From NCBI GenBank assembly GCA_033065855.1, contig JAVXUO010001315.1, positions 124,001-188,000 of the forward strand: a stretch of DNA of 64,000 bases. Reading direction: 5' to 3'. The notes under the pieces are model-generated. The model saw only the letters and a program-made list of their open reading frames with translations. It was not told the DNA's origin and ran no database searches. This document shows, in pieces, positions 23,062 through 35,029 of the stretch (position 1 is its first letter; each line of letters starts with the position of its first letter). The DNA comes from Escallonia rubra. Lineage: Eukaryota; Streptophyta; Magnoliopsida; Escalloniales; Escalloniaceae. A program made the translations under genes and the position numbers.

Positions 23062-25336
23062 ATGTTTGATTTCGTGTCAAGCTCGAACACCCCAGTAGAT
23101 ACTAGTGATCCATATCTAGGGCGAACGTTTCGAACATTGGAAGAAGCCGAAGAATGTTTTCGAGCGTATTCGTTGAGGGTTGGTTTTGACATTAGAATCA
23201 AGACAACTAGAACAAGCAACATAACAAAAAAAATATGCTCTCGCTTATACGAGTGTCATAAGAGAAGACACCCATTCTAAAATGAGAAACACGTCGGTAA
23301 TGATGATGGTGATGACGAAATAGGATATGCGCGGATAAGACATGACTTCTTTGATTTGCGTGCACATATTGCAAGGTCAAGATGTTTGTAAGCCAAAAAA
23401 CCAAAGCAAGATAATTGGCTTATTACTAGCTTGGAATTGGCACACAATCACCCGTTAGTAACCCCTTTCAAGGTGAGTCAGATGCAGCAACACAAGAAGA
23501 TGAGTAATGTCGCACGGAGCCTGATTCACACAATGAGTAATGCGCAGATAGGACCTACCGACATTGTTAATGTTCTTGCTGAACAGGCTGGGGGAATTCA
23601 GAATCTGAACTTTAACACGACAAACGTTCGTAACACGGTCAGAACCCAAAGACGAGCCGCGTATGACCTCAATGATGCTCAATCCACAGTGAGCCTATTG
23701 AAGCCGATGCAGATGGAGGACTCGCAGTTTACCTACGAGTATAAACTTGACGACGAGCATCGAATTACCACAATTTTTTGGGTCGACGGTCGTTCGAGAC
23801 TTGCTTATCAGTATTTTTTGGATGTTGTGACTTTCCACACCACGTACCGTACCAAGAAGTACTCGATGCTATTTGCTCCTTTCACAGGCGTTAATCATCA
23901 TTATCATTCCATACTGTTTGGATTCACATTGTTAAGGGATGAGAGCAAGAGTTCTTTTGTATGGTTATTTAAGACGTGGCTGGAAGCCATAAACAACAAA
24001 GCACCTAAAGTTATCATCACATATCAAGATTTGACAATAAAGAAGGCTACAGTCTTCCCAGATATCCGACACAACTTGTGCACTTGACACATAAGCAACA
24101 AATATCCTGAACGTCTGCATCACGTGTATGCAAAGTATCCAGACTTTAAACAAGTTTTTGATAGGTGCGTTAACAAGTTGTTAACGATTGAGGAATTTGA
24201 AGAGAGGTGGGAAAAGCTTGTTGAGGATTACTCATTGCAAGACCACGAGTGGCTCCAACACTTGTATGAGCTCAAAGAACAATGGATTGGCGTTTACACG
24301 AGAAGGTATTTTTCCGCGGGCATAAAAACGACGGGCAGTAGTGAATCTATGAATGCCTTGTTCGATAGTTATGTAGATACAACTACGAATTTGAAGAGTT
24401 TCGTCACATCTGCCTAAAAGGCGGTTGCACATATATTCGTGAAAGAAAGGGATGCGGACTTTGCAAGCATGTACAAACAAAGGAGAAGGTTGCTTGAGAC
24501 CCCGTTGGAGGTGAATGGTGCAAAAGTCTATATGAAGGAGATGTTCATGCAATATTAAGTAGAGTTGCAAAAATCGGGACAATACAGTATAAATAATGTG
24601 GCAGAAAAGTCTACACATGAGTACAAGGTCTATTCGTTGATGAACGACCTCGCCCCTAGGAAGGTGCATAGACTGTATACGGTGAGCCACGACACAGAGA
24701 CGGATTCGGTGACATGTGTTTGCAAGAAGTTTGAGTTCCATGGCATGCTGTGTAGACACATTCTACGGTTTTTCACCCAAAAGAATTTCAAGGCAATCCC
24801 TGATAAATACATCTTACCGCGGTGGACTAAGGTTGCAAATAGGTTGCATGGTACCATTGCCTTTCTGGAGCATCTGTATACTGGCTTTGAAGAATCAGAG
24901 ACGTTGCGGTATAATCATATGGAGACAATGCTTACACATTTCTTTGTATAGGGTGCTGCTACAATGGCCGGATATAAACATCTCCGCGAGATAGCAAGAG
25001 TCCATCATCGACCAGTTTGAAGTAGCTTCAATCAACAATGCGGTTGACACTGAGCCTACGCAGGGATCAGAAGATGATGAGCCGGTTAAGGAAGAGGATA
25101 ATGATATCCGGCCTTTGGATCCAATTATATCGCAAACAAAAGGTCGCAAGAGATCTACACGGATGAAGAGCTCTATTGAACAAGAAACTCAACCTAAAAA
25201 GTTGAGAATGTGTGCATTGTGCAACAAAATGACCAACCATGACAAACAGAACCATTACAAGGCACTGGTGATAAGTCCAAGGGGTTTACAAGACGAGGAA
25301 GAAGATGATGCCGAAGAAGATGCAGTGGACCTTTAG
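23062..25336 (+). pseudogene. FAR1/FRS-type MULE transposase, decayed
   Basis: One reading frame from 23062 to about 24951, broken by stops, with a frame change before the C-terminal tail (25115-25336). Domains in order: a FAR1-like DNA-binding region (GRTFRTLEEAEECFRAYSLR, about residues 19-75); the MULE catalytic domain with DVVTFHTTYRTKKYS (first Asp), NNKAPKVIITYQDLTIKKA (second Asp) and GSSESMN (candidate Glu); a SWIM zinc finger (CVCKKFEFHGMLCRH); and a C-terminal Cys/His cluster (CALCNKMTNHDKQNH). In intact relatives it cuts and pastes the element by binding the terminal repeats. In-frame stops follow HKRRHPF (23278), HNLCT, FVTSA, MFMQY and LTHFFV. It cannot make a full protein. Confidence 0.9.
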
Positions 25337-25547
25337 TCTAAAAATTTATTGTAATAATCTTTTATGAGCCATCAAGTCTATTGGCGTTGTATTTGAATTA
25401 TAGACTTTGTAATAATCCTAGATGTGTATTCATACTAAAATTTTACCGTACCATTTGGTTATTCTCGAATTGTGTTTCTTGACCATCTGAATTTTAATGT
25501 ACTCTTGTAGAAACATTGCATCCAATGCTAAGATTTTTTTTTTGTTT

Positions 25548-26445
25548 TGATCGTCCACTACACTATGTAGCGGATAGCCAAGCCGAAACACTGACCTCCA
25601 ACACTTAGAATTTTTTTTTGGTGTTATGCCATCCGCTACACTATGTAACGGACGACCAAGTAGAAACATTGGCCTCCAACACTTAGAATTTTTTTGGGCG
25701 TTTAAGCCGTTCGCTACACTATGTAGTAGACGGCCAGGCAGAACCATTGGCCTCCAACACTTAAAAGAATTTTGTGTGTTTAGACCATCCGCTACAGTTG
25801 CGGACGACCAAATAGAAACATTGGCCTCCAACACTTACAATTGTTTTGGTGTTTAAGTCGTTGGCTACAATATGTAACGGACGGCCAAGCAGAAAAATTT
25901 GCCTCCAACACTTAGATTTTTTTGGTGTTGAGAACGTCCGTTATACTATGTAGCGGACGGCCAAGCAGAAATATTTGCCTCCAACAATTAGATTTTTTTT
26001 GGTGTTTAGGCCGTCTGCTACACTATGTAGCGGACGGCTAAGCAGAAACATTGGCCTCCAATACTTAGAATTTTTTTGGTGTTTAGACCGTTTGCTACAC
26101 TATGTATGTTTTGGTGTTTAGACCGTCTGCTACACTATGTAGCGGACGGCCAAGTAGAAACATTGACCTCCAACACTTAGAATTTTTTTTGGCGTTTAAG
26201 GTCATCCGCTACACCATGTAGCGAACGGCCAAGCGGAAACATTTTTTGGTGTTTAGACCGTTCGCTACACTATGTAGCGGACGACCAAGGAGAAGCATTG
26301 GCCTCCAACACTTAGAATTTTTTGGTGTTTAGATCGTCCGCTGCACTATGTTGGACGGCCAAGCCGAAATATTAGCCTCCAACTTAGAATTTTTTTGGTG
26401 TTTAAGCCTTCTGCTACACTATGTAGCGGATGACCAAGCAGACTA
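25548..26445. repeat. Palindrome array between convergent genes, MULE 1
   Basis: About 13 imperfect tandem units of about 55-85 bp. Each holds the hairpin CCGCTACACTATGTAGCGG or a variant, followed by GGCCAAGCAGAAACATTGGC, CTCCAACACTTAGAATTTTT and TGGTGTTTA. The same hairpin occurs in the terminal inverted repeats, which suggests a transposase-binding or structural motif. The array fills the gap between the 3' ends of the transposase and the PMD-Ulp1 gene. The small open frames in it are repeat artefacts. Confidence 0.92.
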
Positions 26446-26689
26446 ATGTAAAGCCCTTTTCCCTCATTTTCTTACCCACCATCAACCTGTCTCAAGAAGT
26501 TCAAAAAAACCGCAACACATAAAATTCTTAAAAGAAATACTCAACCGCAACACGAAACCATAAAAAGATTGCCTTTCATAAACAAACGAGATCAAATTTC
26601 ATAAACATAAGCAACTCAAGTGACAATGCTATTACATAACAATAAAAATTTACAATGTTATTCGGTCTCATCCTGAGCCGGATTTACAA

Positions 26690-29615
26690 TATTCCTAACT
26701 AGTCTAGGCCGTCCTCTATGAATTTGTCAAGCTATCCTATATCTAAAGTTTTCTACGTCTGCTTCGCTCCAGACGGCCGCCTTGAGGCTCTACATCAAGA
26801 TGAAGACGCCGCAGTCTGAATGATTAGCTCGTATGGGCCTCCGTTTCTTCAATCGAACTACAAGATTCGGCTTCGTCGGTACTCTTTGTCCATGGAGAGA
26901 GTGGCCATGGCACAAAGCAGATCCCGTGGACAAATAAAATCGGCGTAAGCTACGAGATAACAATTACAATAAGCAAATTAAGAAATAGAAAATCCTAACA
27001 ACAATCGAAAGATTACCATAGCATCCAATTGTTCTTTGAAAAGTTTCTTCACGGGCATCATTTTGGCATCGTTGTGGAAAATGTCGAGGATTGATATGAC
27101 CATATTTTTTGGTTTATAGCAAACCAAGTACCAGTGGGACTGATCCAAGAAGGGTAATATGAAGGCGTCTGCATCACGGACGTTCACCAATGGAGCAAGC
27201 ATGCAGTGAGCGAACTAGGATGACGCCAATGGAGCAAGCTTCTCCTCCCCCTCACAAATTTACACTATTGCCATTCTCCACAAAGCATGCCATGAAAAAG
27301 CGCATCCATCATAAAAACGCGGGGATACGCATTGCCCCTATCCCTTTCCCGACGCATCAAAAGTTTGGTGCAGGTAGACATCACAGTATCTTCCAACCAA
27401 CGACATCAGAGAATCCACCACAAGACATAGTAATCCATATTATTGGGGCAATTCACACCACTTTCTGGTTGTAGCTGGGAGGGGGGGGGGACTCGTTGAA
27501 GTAACGTTGGTGGATTATGGCACATTGTTTCTGGCTTTAGAGGCTTCAACGGATGCACTTTGGGATAAGCAGGGTCGACCGGGGGATATTGTCCTCCTTG
27601 AGGCTCTTCGGGTATCCTAAGGTCGTAAGGTCCCGCCCACGGGGTGACGAGTGGCAGTGACTCGGAAAGATTGAAGTTTGCAAAGTTGAAGTCTTGTGTG
27701 ACTTGACTCCGAGAGATTGGTGTAACTTCCGGGTCCCCAAGCAAAGCAAACGAGGGACCATTGAACTTATCCCTCGCTCACATGGGGAGGCTGCCACCCA
27801 GGATAATCCATTCCCAAGCTCACGCCCGAAGGCTATACCGTATAACAGCTCACAAACTCCCCGCAGTCATGCTCCAATATCTCAGCATGGGAGCGAAGAT
27901 TCGCTCTCATGGCATCCAGCAGATCCTTTCGCCCACTCAACTTCTTTAAGAAGACGGGCGAGGCATCAACCTACATCCAAGTAGATAATAAGTAACTTCA
28001 AACACGAATGAGATTGAATGCAAAACTACGAGATCTAATTTAATTAAAAGCATTAGGAAACTTACGAGCTCAAATGCCCTACGCTCATCGATTTGACCCT
28101 TAAGGTGGTACTTCTGGCCTCTTGTCCACCTTATTGGGGCTATTCTCTTCTGGGTGATGCAGTATTACCACTCGAGATACTGCTCAATGCTGACCACGGG
28201 GTCAAGCTCCGACACAATGCCCATCGACGTGTCTTTCCAAGAACCCCACATTTCAATTTCGGTAGCGTACAATTCGATCGCATTCACCTGGCCAAACCGT
28301 TGGACACCCGGTGTGTTCCTATTAACCCTCATATCTGGGGCGTCAACTGGCAACCCCTGCAGGTAGTCAAAATGGCGCATTGCACGATCTGGTAGTTGCC
28401 ACTCCGTGATCTCGAAGTGGATCAGTGGTGTGCGTTGTAACCCGGAGAGCGTGAAGACGAACGACTCTGCCACCCGTCCCGTCAAACGTTTGTACGGCGC
28501 CCAACACATTGGCCCAGAGATAGCAAGTCGAACTCTCCCCGATAGAATACGATGTTGTGATGGGGATCATCTTTCCTCGGATAGTGGCTCTCCCTCCGAC
28601 TGTACTCCCAAGCGCACAACCGAGGCCACACATTATTGGTTCCCTTCCTACGGTTGGGTGCGCCGACAGTAATGTGTTCATAAGACCACACCTAAGAACA
28701 AAGACAAATTAGGGTTGTATCGTCAAAATTTATTATGCACTGACTAATAAAAAAATATCGAAAACGTAATTACAAAGAGATATGATATACCTGCAACAAT
28801 GAAAGACATGCACATATAGCTTTGAAGTCGGGCCTCGTACGCGTTGCCTTGTGCAATGCTCGATACAAGTATGCAAGAGTTGCTGCACCCCAGGCATACT
28901 CCCCAACCTCTTGCAAGTTGCCCAACAATGCTAAATATTTGGTTTGAACCGTATTCTTCGGCGTCGTTAGGAATATAATTGCCTCCATCACCCATAGCAG
29001 GAAGGCCTTTGTGTGCAGCACAAGCATCTCCTCCGTGTAGTACTCCGGCAAAACCCCAAAATTTTCTACCAACCACCTCAACTTTATGCCACCACTGTTA
29101 AATTCATTCTCAAGTATCGAAGTAAAGAAGCCCTTAATAGCTCTTTTAGATGTTGCGGAAGACCGAGAAGCAATTATCGGATGCCCCGTCACCGGTAACC
29201 CTAAGATGAACCCTACATCTTCTAAGGTTATTGTCATCTCTCCAAGAGGGAAGTGAAACGTATTCGTTTCACTTCTCTATCGTTCACAAGGGCACCTATT
29301 AAGTTTCGGTTAATTTTGTTGAAAGATATCCCCATGAGTAAAAACCCCAATACCAATTCCCCGCAGCAATTTTTTCTGAAATTTATTCAATCTCTAGTTT
29401 TGGAATTGTTTGGTTTTTTCTGTTGTGATGAGTGGTGCTCTTTCCTACGAATTAACAAAGACTATTTAAGCAAAGCAAAAGGTGTACAATGTTTGTGAGA
29501 ATAAGAAAATAAACAGAAATTAAGTATCTTACTGTCCATTCTAGATAGATGTACTAATATGGTTTTCTTGGTCGTATAATACGGATGGATCTTTTAGTCC
29601 AGGGATAAAGGCCAT
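26690..29615 (-). pseudogene. PMD-Ulp1 (C48 peptidase) composite gene, decayed, copy 1
   Basis: Exon 1 (29615 to about 29533) encodes MAFIPGLKDPSVLYDQ and onward, with Trp changed to a stop. Exon 2 (29444-28791) holds the plant mobile domain core (FHFPLGEMTITLEDVGFILG then LPVTG; GNLQEVGEYAWGAATLAYLY). Exon 3 starts at 28691 (VWSYEHITVG; ALGSTVGGRAT; HFEITEWQLPDRAM). A Pro/Ser-rich linker follows (SQVTQDFNFANFNLSESLPL). The C-terminal half is a Ulp1-like cysteine peptidase: AFILPFLDQSHWYLVCY carries the His, ISILD the Asp and NHSDCGVF (near 26810) the catalytic Cys. Ulp1-family enzymes remove SUMO-like modifiers; the substrate here is unknown. Several frameshifts and stops break it. The intron positions match copy 2. 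Confidence 0.85.
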
Positions 29616-29705
29616 TTTTGCGACTGAAATTATGAAAAAACGTCAAGTTTGGAAGTTTTTATCAAACGCTGACAAATTACCAACGCTATACATACAACGC
29701 TAGTA

Positions 29706-30802
29706 TAGAGATGTCAAACGGGTCGGGCGGCCCGCGGCCCAGCCCGACCTGGCCCGAAAAAAGCCTCGGCTGGCCCAGCCCTTTTATGAACAGTGCAGGC
29801 TCGAAGGAATAGGGCCTTGGACCGGGCCAAGGTTTCAGGAAAAATGGCCCGGGCTAGGCCCAGCCCTAAAAAAGCCCAAAAAAGCCCGGCCCGATTTTGG
29901 CCCGGATTCGGCCTTAAATTTGGCCCAAATTCTGGGCTGGCCCACTTTTCTTTTTAACTTTTTCTTTCAACCAACTATTTTGGTAATTTTTTTAACAAAA
30001 CAGTTAACTTTTTCTAATGTGTATCTTACTAAAATAAAACTCTTTCTTTCAACCTACTATTTTGTTAATTTTTTTGGCAGTTATAAACTTTTAATGGCGC
30101 CATGTAGCAAAATATGGAACATTTATTTAATGATAAAAGTGAGTTCAAGTATATCTTCCCCTTCCCCTTGTCTATATGTTTTGCCAAATTAAAATCCTAG
30201 TTGCGGCCATGATTTGAAAAGAGGCCCCGTCTGACAAATGACAATGGCTCGATGACTAGACAAAATGTCAGTGATAATAAAAATAAAAAAACATGATGTT
30301 AATATTGTTGATAATAATGTTTCGAGATTTTTAATATGAGTTAATGATTCCGACGATTGCAACCTCTTTGCCGTGGTCATGGTTTTACAATAAAGATAAG
30401 GATGTGTATAGAAAAGGAGGAAGTAGACAAACTAATGAGAGAGTCACCCATGTTTAGCTGCTAGTGCCCCTCTCGTGTAACAGGAACCATACTACAATGT
30501 CAGTGGGGACCTCTTACACTAGTTTCAGTTGGCGATTGAGACTTGTGATGTTGCTCCAAGTCTCCAACCATTTAATTTATAGATGTGAATAACAAGGAGT
30601 TAAGAACAGGAAGAAAAAAAATATTGGGCCCGGGCTCGGCCCTAAATATTGGGCCTAGGGCCAGGGCTTGGACTGGGCCCAAATATCCCAGATTTCAGGC
30701 CCGGCCCGGTTTCTTTTCTTTTGGCCCGGCCCCGACTCTTTTTGTTGGAAGCCCGCTGGGCCCGGGCTGGGACGGCCCGAACCCGGCCCATTGACATATC
30801 TG
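29706..30802. mobile_element. hAT MITE with GGCCCGG-rich ends
   Basis: The left end TAGAGATGTCAAACGGGTCG and the complement of the right end (CAGATATGTCAATGGGCCGG) form the terminal inverted repeat of a well-known plant hAT-type MITE design. The subterminal regions are packed with GGCCCGG/CCGGGCC motifs. The centre is AT-rich and non-coding. The flanks retain parts of an interrupted GCTAG motif, but the 8-bp duplication is degraded. It lies just upstream of exon 1 of the copy 1 PMD-Ulp1 gene. Confidence 0.75.
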
Positions 30803-30817
30803 GATAGCACATGCATA

Positions 30818-30843
30818 ACACACACACACACACACACACACAC
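30818..30843. repeat. (CA)n microsatellite
   Basis: About 12 CA units. Its complement, a GT run followed by GCATGTGCTAG, also occurs at about 31463-31495 upstream of the second PMD-Ulp1 gene, so the tract belongs to the shared 5' region of these genes. Confidence 0.9.
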
Positions 30844-31124
30844 GTAATCTAGAAATTGTCAACGCTAGCACATGCATAATACATAATCAAAATCATGCGC
30901 AATACTCACAAACTCTAGATTATACACAAATAAATGATTGATTTGTGAACTTACGTGATTAATTAGACGATTAAAGGAATTCTTGGGAAGAAATTACACA
31001 GATCTATTTGCCAACGTAGCTGGGAAGATAGGGAAGAAGAAAGAAAGGATGACTTTCGAAGTTAGAGTTTGTTGTATATATATGGGTTGTCCGCTACATT
31101 ATGTAGCAGACGGAGTCCCCGTCT

Positions 31125-31427
31125 GCCACAATATCTAACGGACGGTGTGGGGGGACATGATGTGACACTTGTCAGCCAAAAGTCATTCGTCACACAGTGT
31201 GGCGGACGACTTTTTGACTGATAAGGGTCAGGGTCAAAAAGTCATCCGCTACACTGTGTAGTGGACGGTTAGGGCGGGATATTTTGGTCAAAAAGACCGT
31301 CTGCCACAAAATATGGCAGATGATTTTTTTTTTTCAAAAAAAAAAAATAGACCTGGGTAAGAATGGACGGCCACATCGCGCGGGCAACTTAGCCTAAGTT
31401 GCCCGCGCGGTCAATGGATTAGCTCTC
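31125..31427 (-). repeat. MULE 1 right terminal inverted repeat
   Basis: The complement of the left arm, ending GCGCGGTCAATGGATTAGCT before TA-rich DNA. It carries at least four degenerate copies of the CCGCTACA...TGTAGCGG hairpin, two more than the left arm, so the arms have changed by gain or loss of units. Confidence 0.8.
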
Positions 31428-31673
31428 GTATATATATATATAGATATATATATATATATACACGTGTGTGTGTGTGTGTGTGTGCATGTGCTAGTGTTGG
31501 CAAAGCTAGATTTGCCAATGTTTTATAGCAATTTACGAATTTGATGAATTATGTATGTGTAGATGTGTATATAGATGATGTATTATGCATGTGCTAGTGT
31601 TGGCAAAGCTATATTTGTCAAGGTCTGGAGCAATTTACGAACTTGATGTATTTGCTTAATTTCAGTAAAAAAA

Positions 31674-34600
31674 ATGACATTTAATCCCGGACCCGAAAAT
31701 CCCTCCGTCTTGTATGACCAAGTAAACCATATGAGTACAACAATTTGGAATGGACAAGTAAGATACTAATTTTTGTGATTATTCTTTTTAATTTCAATTG
31801 TGAACATTGTATATTTTCCTTAAAGACGCTTTGTTAATTCATAGGAAAGAGATTTACTAAAGAATCCACTTGAATTGTGGAGGTTACACCCGCTTTATAA
31901 GCGTTTGTTGCGTAGGATGGGGTTTGGGGATATTTTTTCCTCAACATGACTGGACTTTAATATGGGCCATCGTTGAACGGTATTTTCACTTCCCTCTTAG
32001 AGAGATAACAATAACTTTAGAAGATGTAGAGTACATCTTAGGATTACCCATGACTGGACGGCCAGTTTGTTTTGGTAAGATTGATAGGCAACATAAAGGA
32101 TTTGCAAGGGACAAATTTGGAGCGATACCCCAAGACTAGTTTGGGCAGAGTAGAATAAAGTTGAAGTGGTTGGTAGAGTCGTTCGCGGTTTTATCAGAAC
32201 CTTTCACGGATGAGATGCTGGTTATGCACACAAAGGCTTTCATGCTCTATGTGATGGGGGCCATTTTGTTCCCAACGATGATGAAGAACACAGTCTACGT
32301 GAAGTATTTATCTCTGTTGGATAACTTGCAAGAGGTAGGCAAGTATGCGTGGGGTGCAACCACACTTGCATACTTGTCTGCACAAAGCAACAAGGATCGA
32401 GTGCAAAGCTATATGTTCATGTCTCTCATTGTTGCAGATGTATCATATCACCCCTTTTTTAATTTTTAGTGATAAATTTTTATTAGTCACTGCACAATTA
32501 GTTTTTACCATACTTCACCTATTTGTCTTTATTATTTTTTTCTAGGTGTGGTTTTATGAACACCTCGGTGTCGGGCGCCCCAACTTAGGCCCAAAACCCA
32601 AAATATATGGCCTTAGTTACGCTCTTGGGAGTACAATCGGAGGGAGAGCCACTACCGGAGAAGAGATAAACCCCATCACAAGATTGTCTTCTATATGTTG
32701 GGCGTTGTACGAGAGATTGAAAGACATGTGGAAAAGTCATACGTTTTTACATTCTCTGGTATGCAGCCCACTCCATTGATCCATTGGGAGATTACAGAAT
32801 GGCAACTACCTGATCGTGCCATGTGATAGTTGGAATGCATGCAAGGGTTGCCAGCAGATGCTCCAGACATGATACCTAATGGGAACCCATCAATTGTGAT
32901 GTTCGGGCATGTAGATGCCCTCGAACTGTGCTTAGAGGAGATTGGACTGTGGGAATCCTAGCAGGACACACTGAAAGCTATGATTTCCGAGCCTGACCCT
33001 GTGATCAGCATCCAGTACAATCTGCAGTGGAATGATCACATTACTCGGAGGAGAATACACCCAGTGTCGTGGGCAATAGGCGAGAAATACCAGCCTAGGG
33101 GTATAATTGAATAGCGAGTTGCATTTGATCTCGCAAGTTTCCTATTTAAGTTCATGTAGCATTCGATCTCATAAATATCCTATTTAAGTTCATGTAGTGT
33201 TTAAGATTTACAAATGATCTAACTTCATGTAAGTTGATGCCTTGCTCGCGTTCTTCTAAAAATTGAATTAATAGAGAGATCTTTTAGGTGCCATGGGAGC
33301 GAATCTTCACTTCTAGGCTTAGACCTTGGAGCATAGCTACGGGGAGTTTGTGAAGGGCTATAGGGGACAACCTTTGGGCATGAGCCTAAGAATGGGTCAT
33401 CCCTCGGGGCAGCCTTAGGGTGTGAGCGACAGAATAGGTAGCCCTCGGGGAAGTCTTCGACCATGAGCGAAGGAATGGGTGATGTTTGGGGGCAATGTTT
33501 GGCTGTGAGCAAGGGAATGGGTAGTCCCTCGAGGAAGTCTTCAACCATGAGCGAGGGAATAAGTGATGCTTGAGGGCACTATTCGGCCGTGAGTGAGGGA
33601 ATGGGTCGGCCCTGGGTGCAGCCTTTGGCTAGGAGCCAGGGAATGGCTCATTGGGACCAATGGAGTCGACGCTCATTTGAGTTTCTTAGGGACTCGTATG
33701 TTACAGAAGATCCCCGAAGTCAAGTCACACAAGATTTGGACTTCGCGAACCTGTCTTTCTCCAAGGCAATGCAACTCGTCCCGTGGTCAGGAACTTCCAC
33801 TTCTGGCCTTGGGATACCCGAAGAGCCTCAAGGAGCAAGTAGGAAAAAAATATCCCCCATGTCGATCCCATCCCTCCTATGTCAAAAGTCATCCGTTGAA
33901 GCCCTTGAAGCCAAAAAAACATGCCTCAGTCTACGAACGTTGCTTAGTGAGCCCCCCAACTATGCTCTCAAGTTCGTGTTCAATATACGGATTATGATGT
34001 CCCATCGATAGTATGTCCTCCCTCGGACTAGATGCTTCATTGGATAATACAGTGATAAATACATATATCCAGCTTCTGATCCGTAGAGAGAGGGATAGGG
34101 GAGATGCGTATCCTCGATTTTTTATGTTCAATACGCTTTTTAGTTCTTTACTCTATGGACATTGCGACCAATGGTGTAAGGCAAAAAAAAGGCAGACATT
34201 GAGTAGCTATCGTCCCGATTCCGCGCTCACTAAAAAAATCACTAATAGTACGAATTCAGTGAGTTACTTGGATGTGGATGTCTTTCTACTACCCGTCGTA
34301 GACCACATCCACTGGTAGCTATGTCTGTTTCAATCGTTGACAGTCTCTGGAACGATATAGTGGATGCCTCTTAAGCAACCTTACAGCGGACCCTTGGGAG
34401 CTATGGTGAGAATATTATTTGTCTTTATAGTTTATCTATGTCTTAATTTAATTTCTTAATTCGACTCTCATAGCTTAAGTGTCTTTTATTATTCTGCAAG
34501 ATTTGTTTTGTTCCATTCTTTGCAACCTCTAAGGGCTTAAAGCACCGGCAAGATTGAAGCTCAATATTTAGGTGAAGAAAAGTAGGCCCATGCAAGTTAA

Positions 34601-34700
34601 CGGATCAGATTGCGGTGTCTGGTGATGTACATGGACTTCATTTGTCAGTCTGAGAGCCTCAAGAAGCACAACTGAAGCCAAGACGATGTAAACAACTGTA
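31674..34700 (+). pseudogene. PMD-Ulp1 composite gene, decayed, copy 2
   Basis: Exon 1 (31674-31757) encodes MTFNPGPENPSVLYDQVNHM and ends IWNGQ at a GTAAG donor. Exon 2 (from 31845) encodes ERDLLKNPLELWRLHPLYKR. After a frameshift near 31935 come FHFPLREITITLEDVEYILG and DNLQEVGKYAWGATTLAYL of the plant mobile domain. Exon 3 (from about 32546) has WFYEHLGVGRPN, YALGSTIGGRATT and EITEWQLPDRAM. A Gly/Ser/Met repeat linker follows at 33366-33650. The Ulp1-like part (about 34025-34700) has YIQLLI, VDVFLLPVVDHIHW (His) and QVNGSDCGVW (Cys, about 34600). Stops include one after FGAIPQD, one after HIHW and one after GVW. The organisation is the same as copy 1, so it is an inherited passenger gene of this MULE family. 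Confidence 0.85.
33366..33650 (+). repeat. Coding tandem repeats in the PMD-Ulp1 linker
   Basis: About five imperfect units of about 55-60 bp containing ATGAGCGAGGGAATGGGT-like sequence. In one frame they encode MSEGMG/VSKGMG/VSEGMG blocks. They lie between the mobile domain and the peptidase of copy 2. Copy 1 has only one or two degenerate units at the same place (about 27760-27860), so the linker has expanded or contracted. Confidence 0.75.
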
Positions 34701-35029
34701 GATTTAGGATAGCTTGACAAATTCAAAATTGCAAATCTAGCGAAGTTAGGGATATTGTATTTTTGGCTAAACCAAAGGGTAATATTTGACGTATCTTTTT
34801 GATGTAATAAAATACCATTTTATGTGATAATTGAGCACTTCTTTCTAGTATTGATTGTGTGATGTGATTTGAAAATGTCATGTATGTATAGTTTGAGTAT
34901 TGATTTATGAATGTGGTGCGTTATAGTTGAGTATCGCTTTGAGAATGTGGTGTGTGTGTGGTTGCTTTGAGAATGATTAAAACATGTTGGTGGTGGGTTA
35001 AAATAAGGCAAAATGGGTTTTAAGGGCTG

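Larger units (their letters stand above)
22244..31427 (+). mobile_element. MULE 1: FAR1-type transposase plus PMD-Ulp1 gene
   Basis: A roughly 9.2-kb Mutator-like element. The long terminal inverted repeats (22244 to about 22500 and about 31125 to 31427) share GGGCAACTT-(N)4-AAGTTGC, GTCCATYCTT and TGACAAGTGTCACAT. Inside, the FAR1/MULE transposase runs on plus (23062-25336) and a PMD-Ulp1 gene on minus (29615 to about 26690). Their 3' ends converge on an array of palindromes (25548-26445). A hAT MITE has inserted upstream of the PMD gene. Both ends abut TA-rich microsatellite, so a target duplication cannot be recognised. All genes are broken, so the copy is inactive. Confidence 0.82.

Noticed and set aside
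25548-26445. CRISPR-like regular repeat array
   Set aside because: The genome is plant, spacers are themselves repeated rather than unique, and the repeats lie within a MULE.
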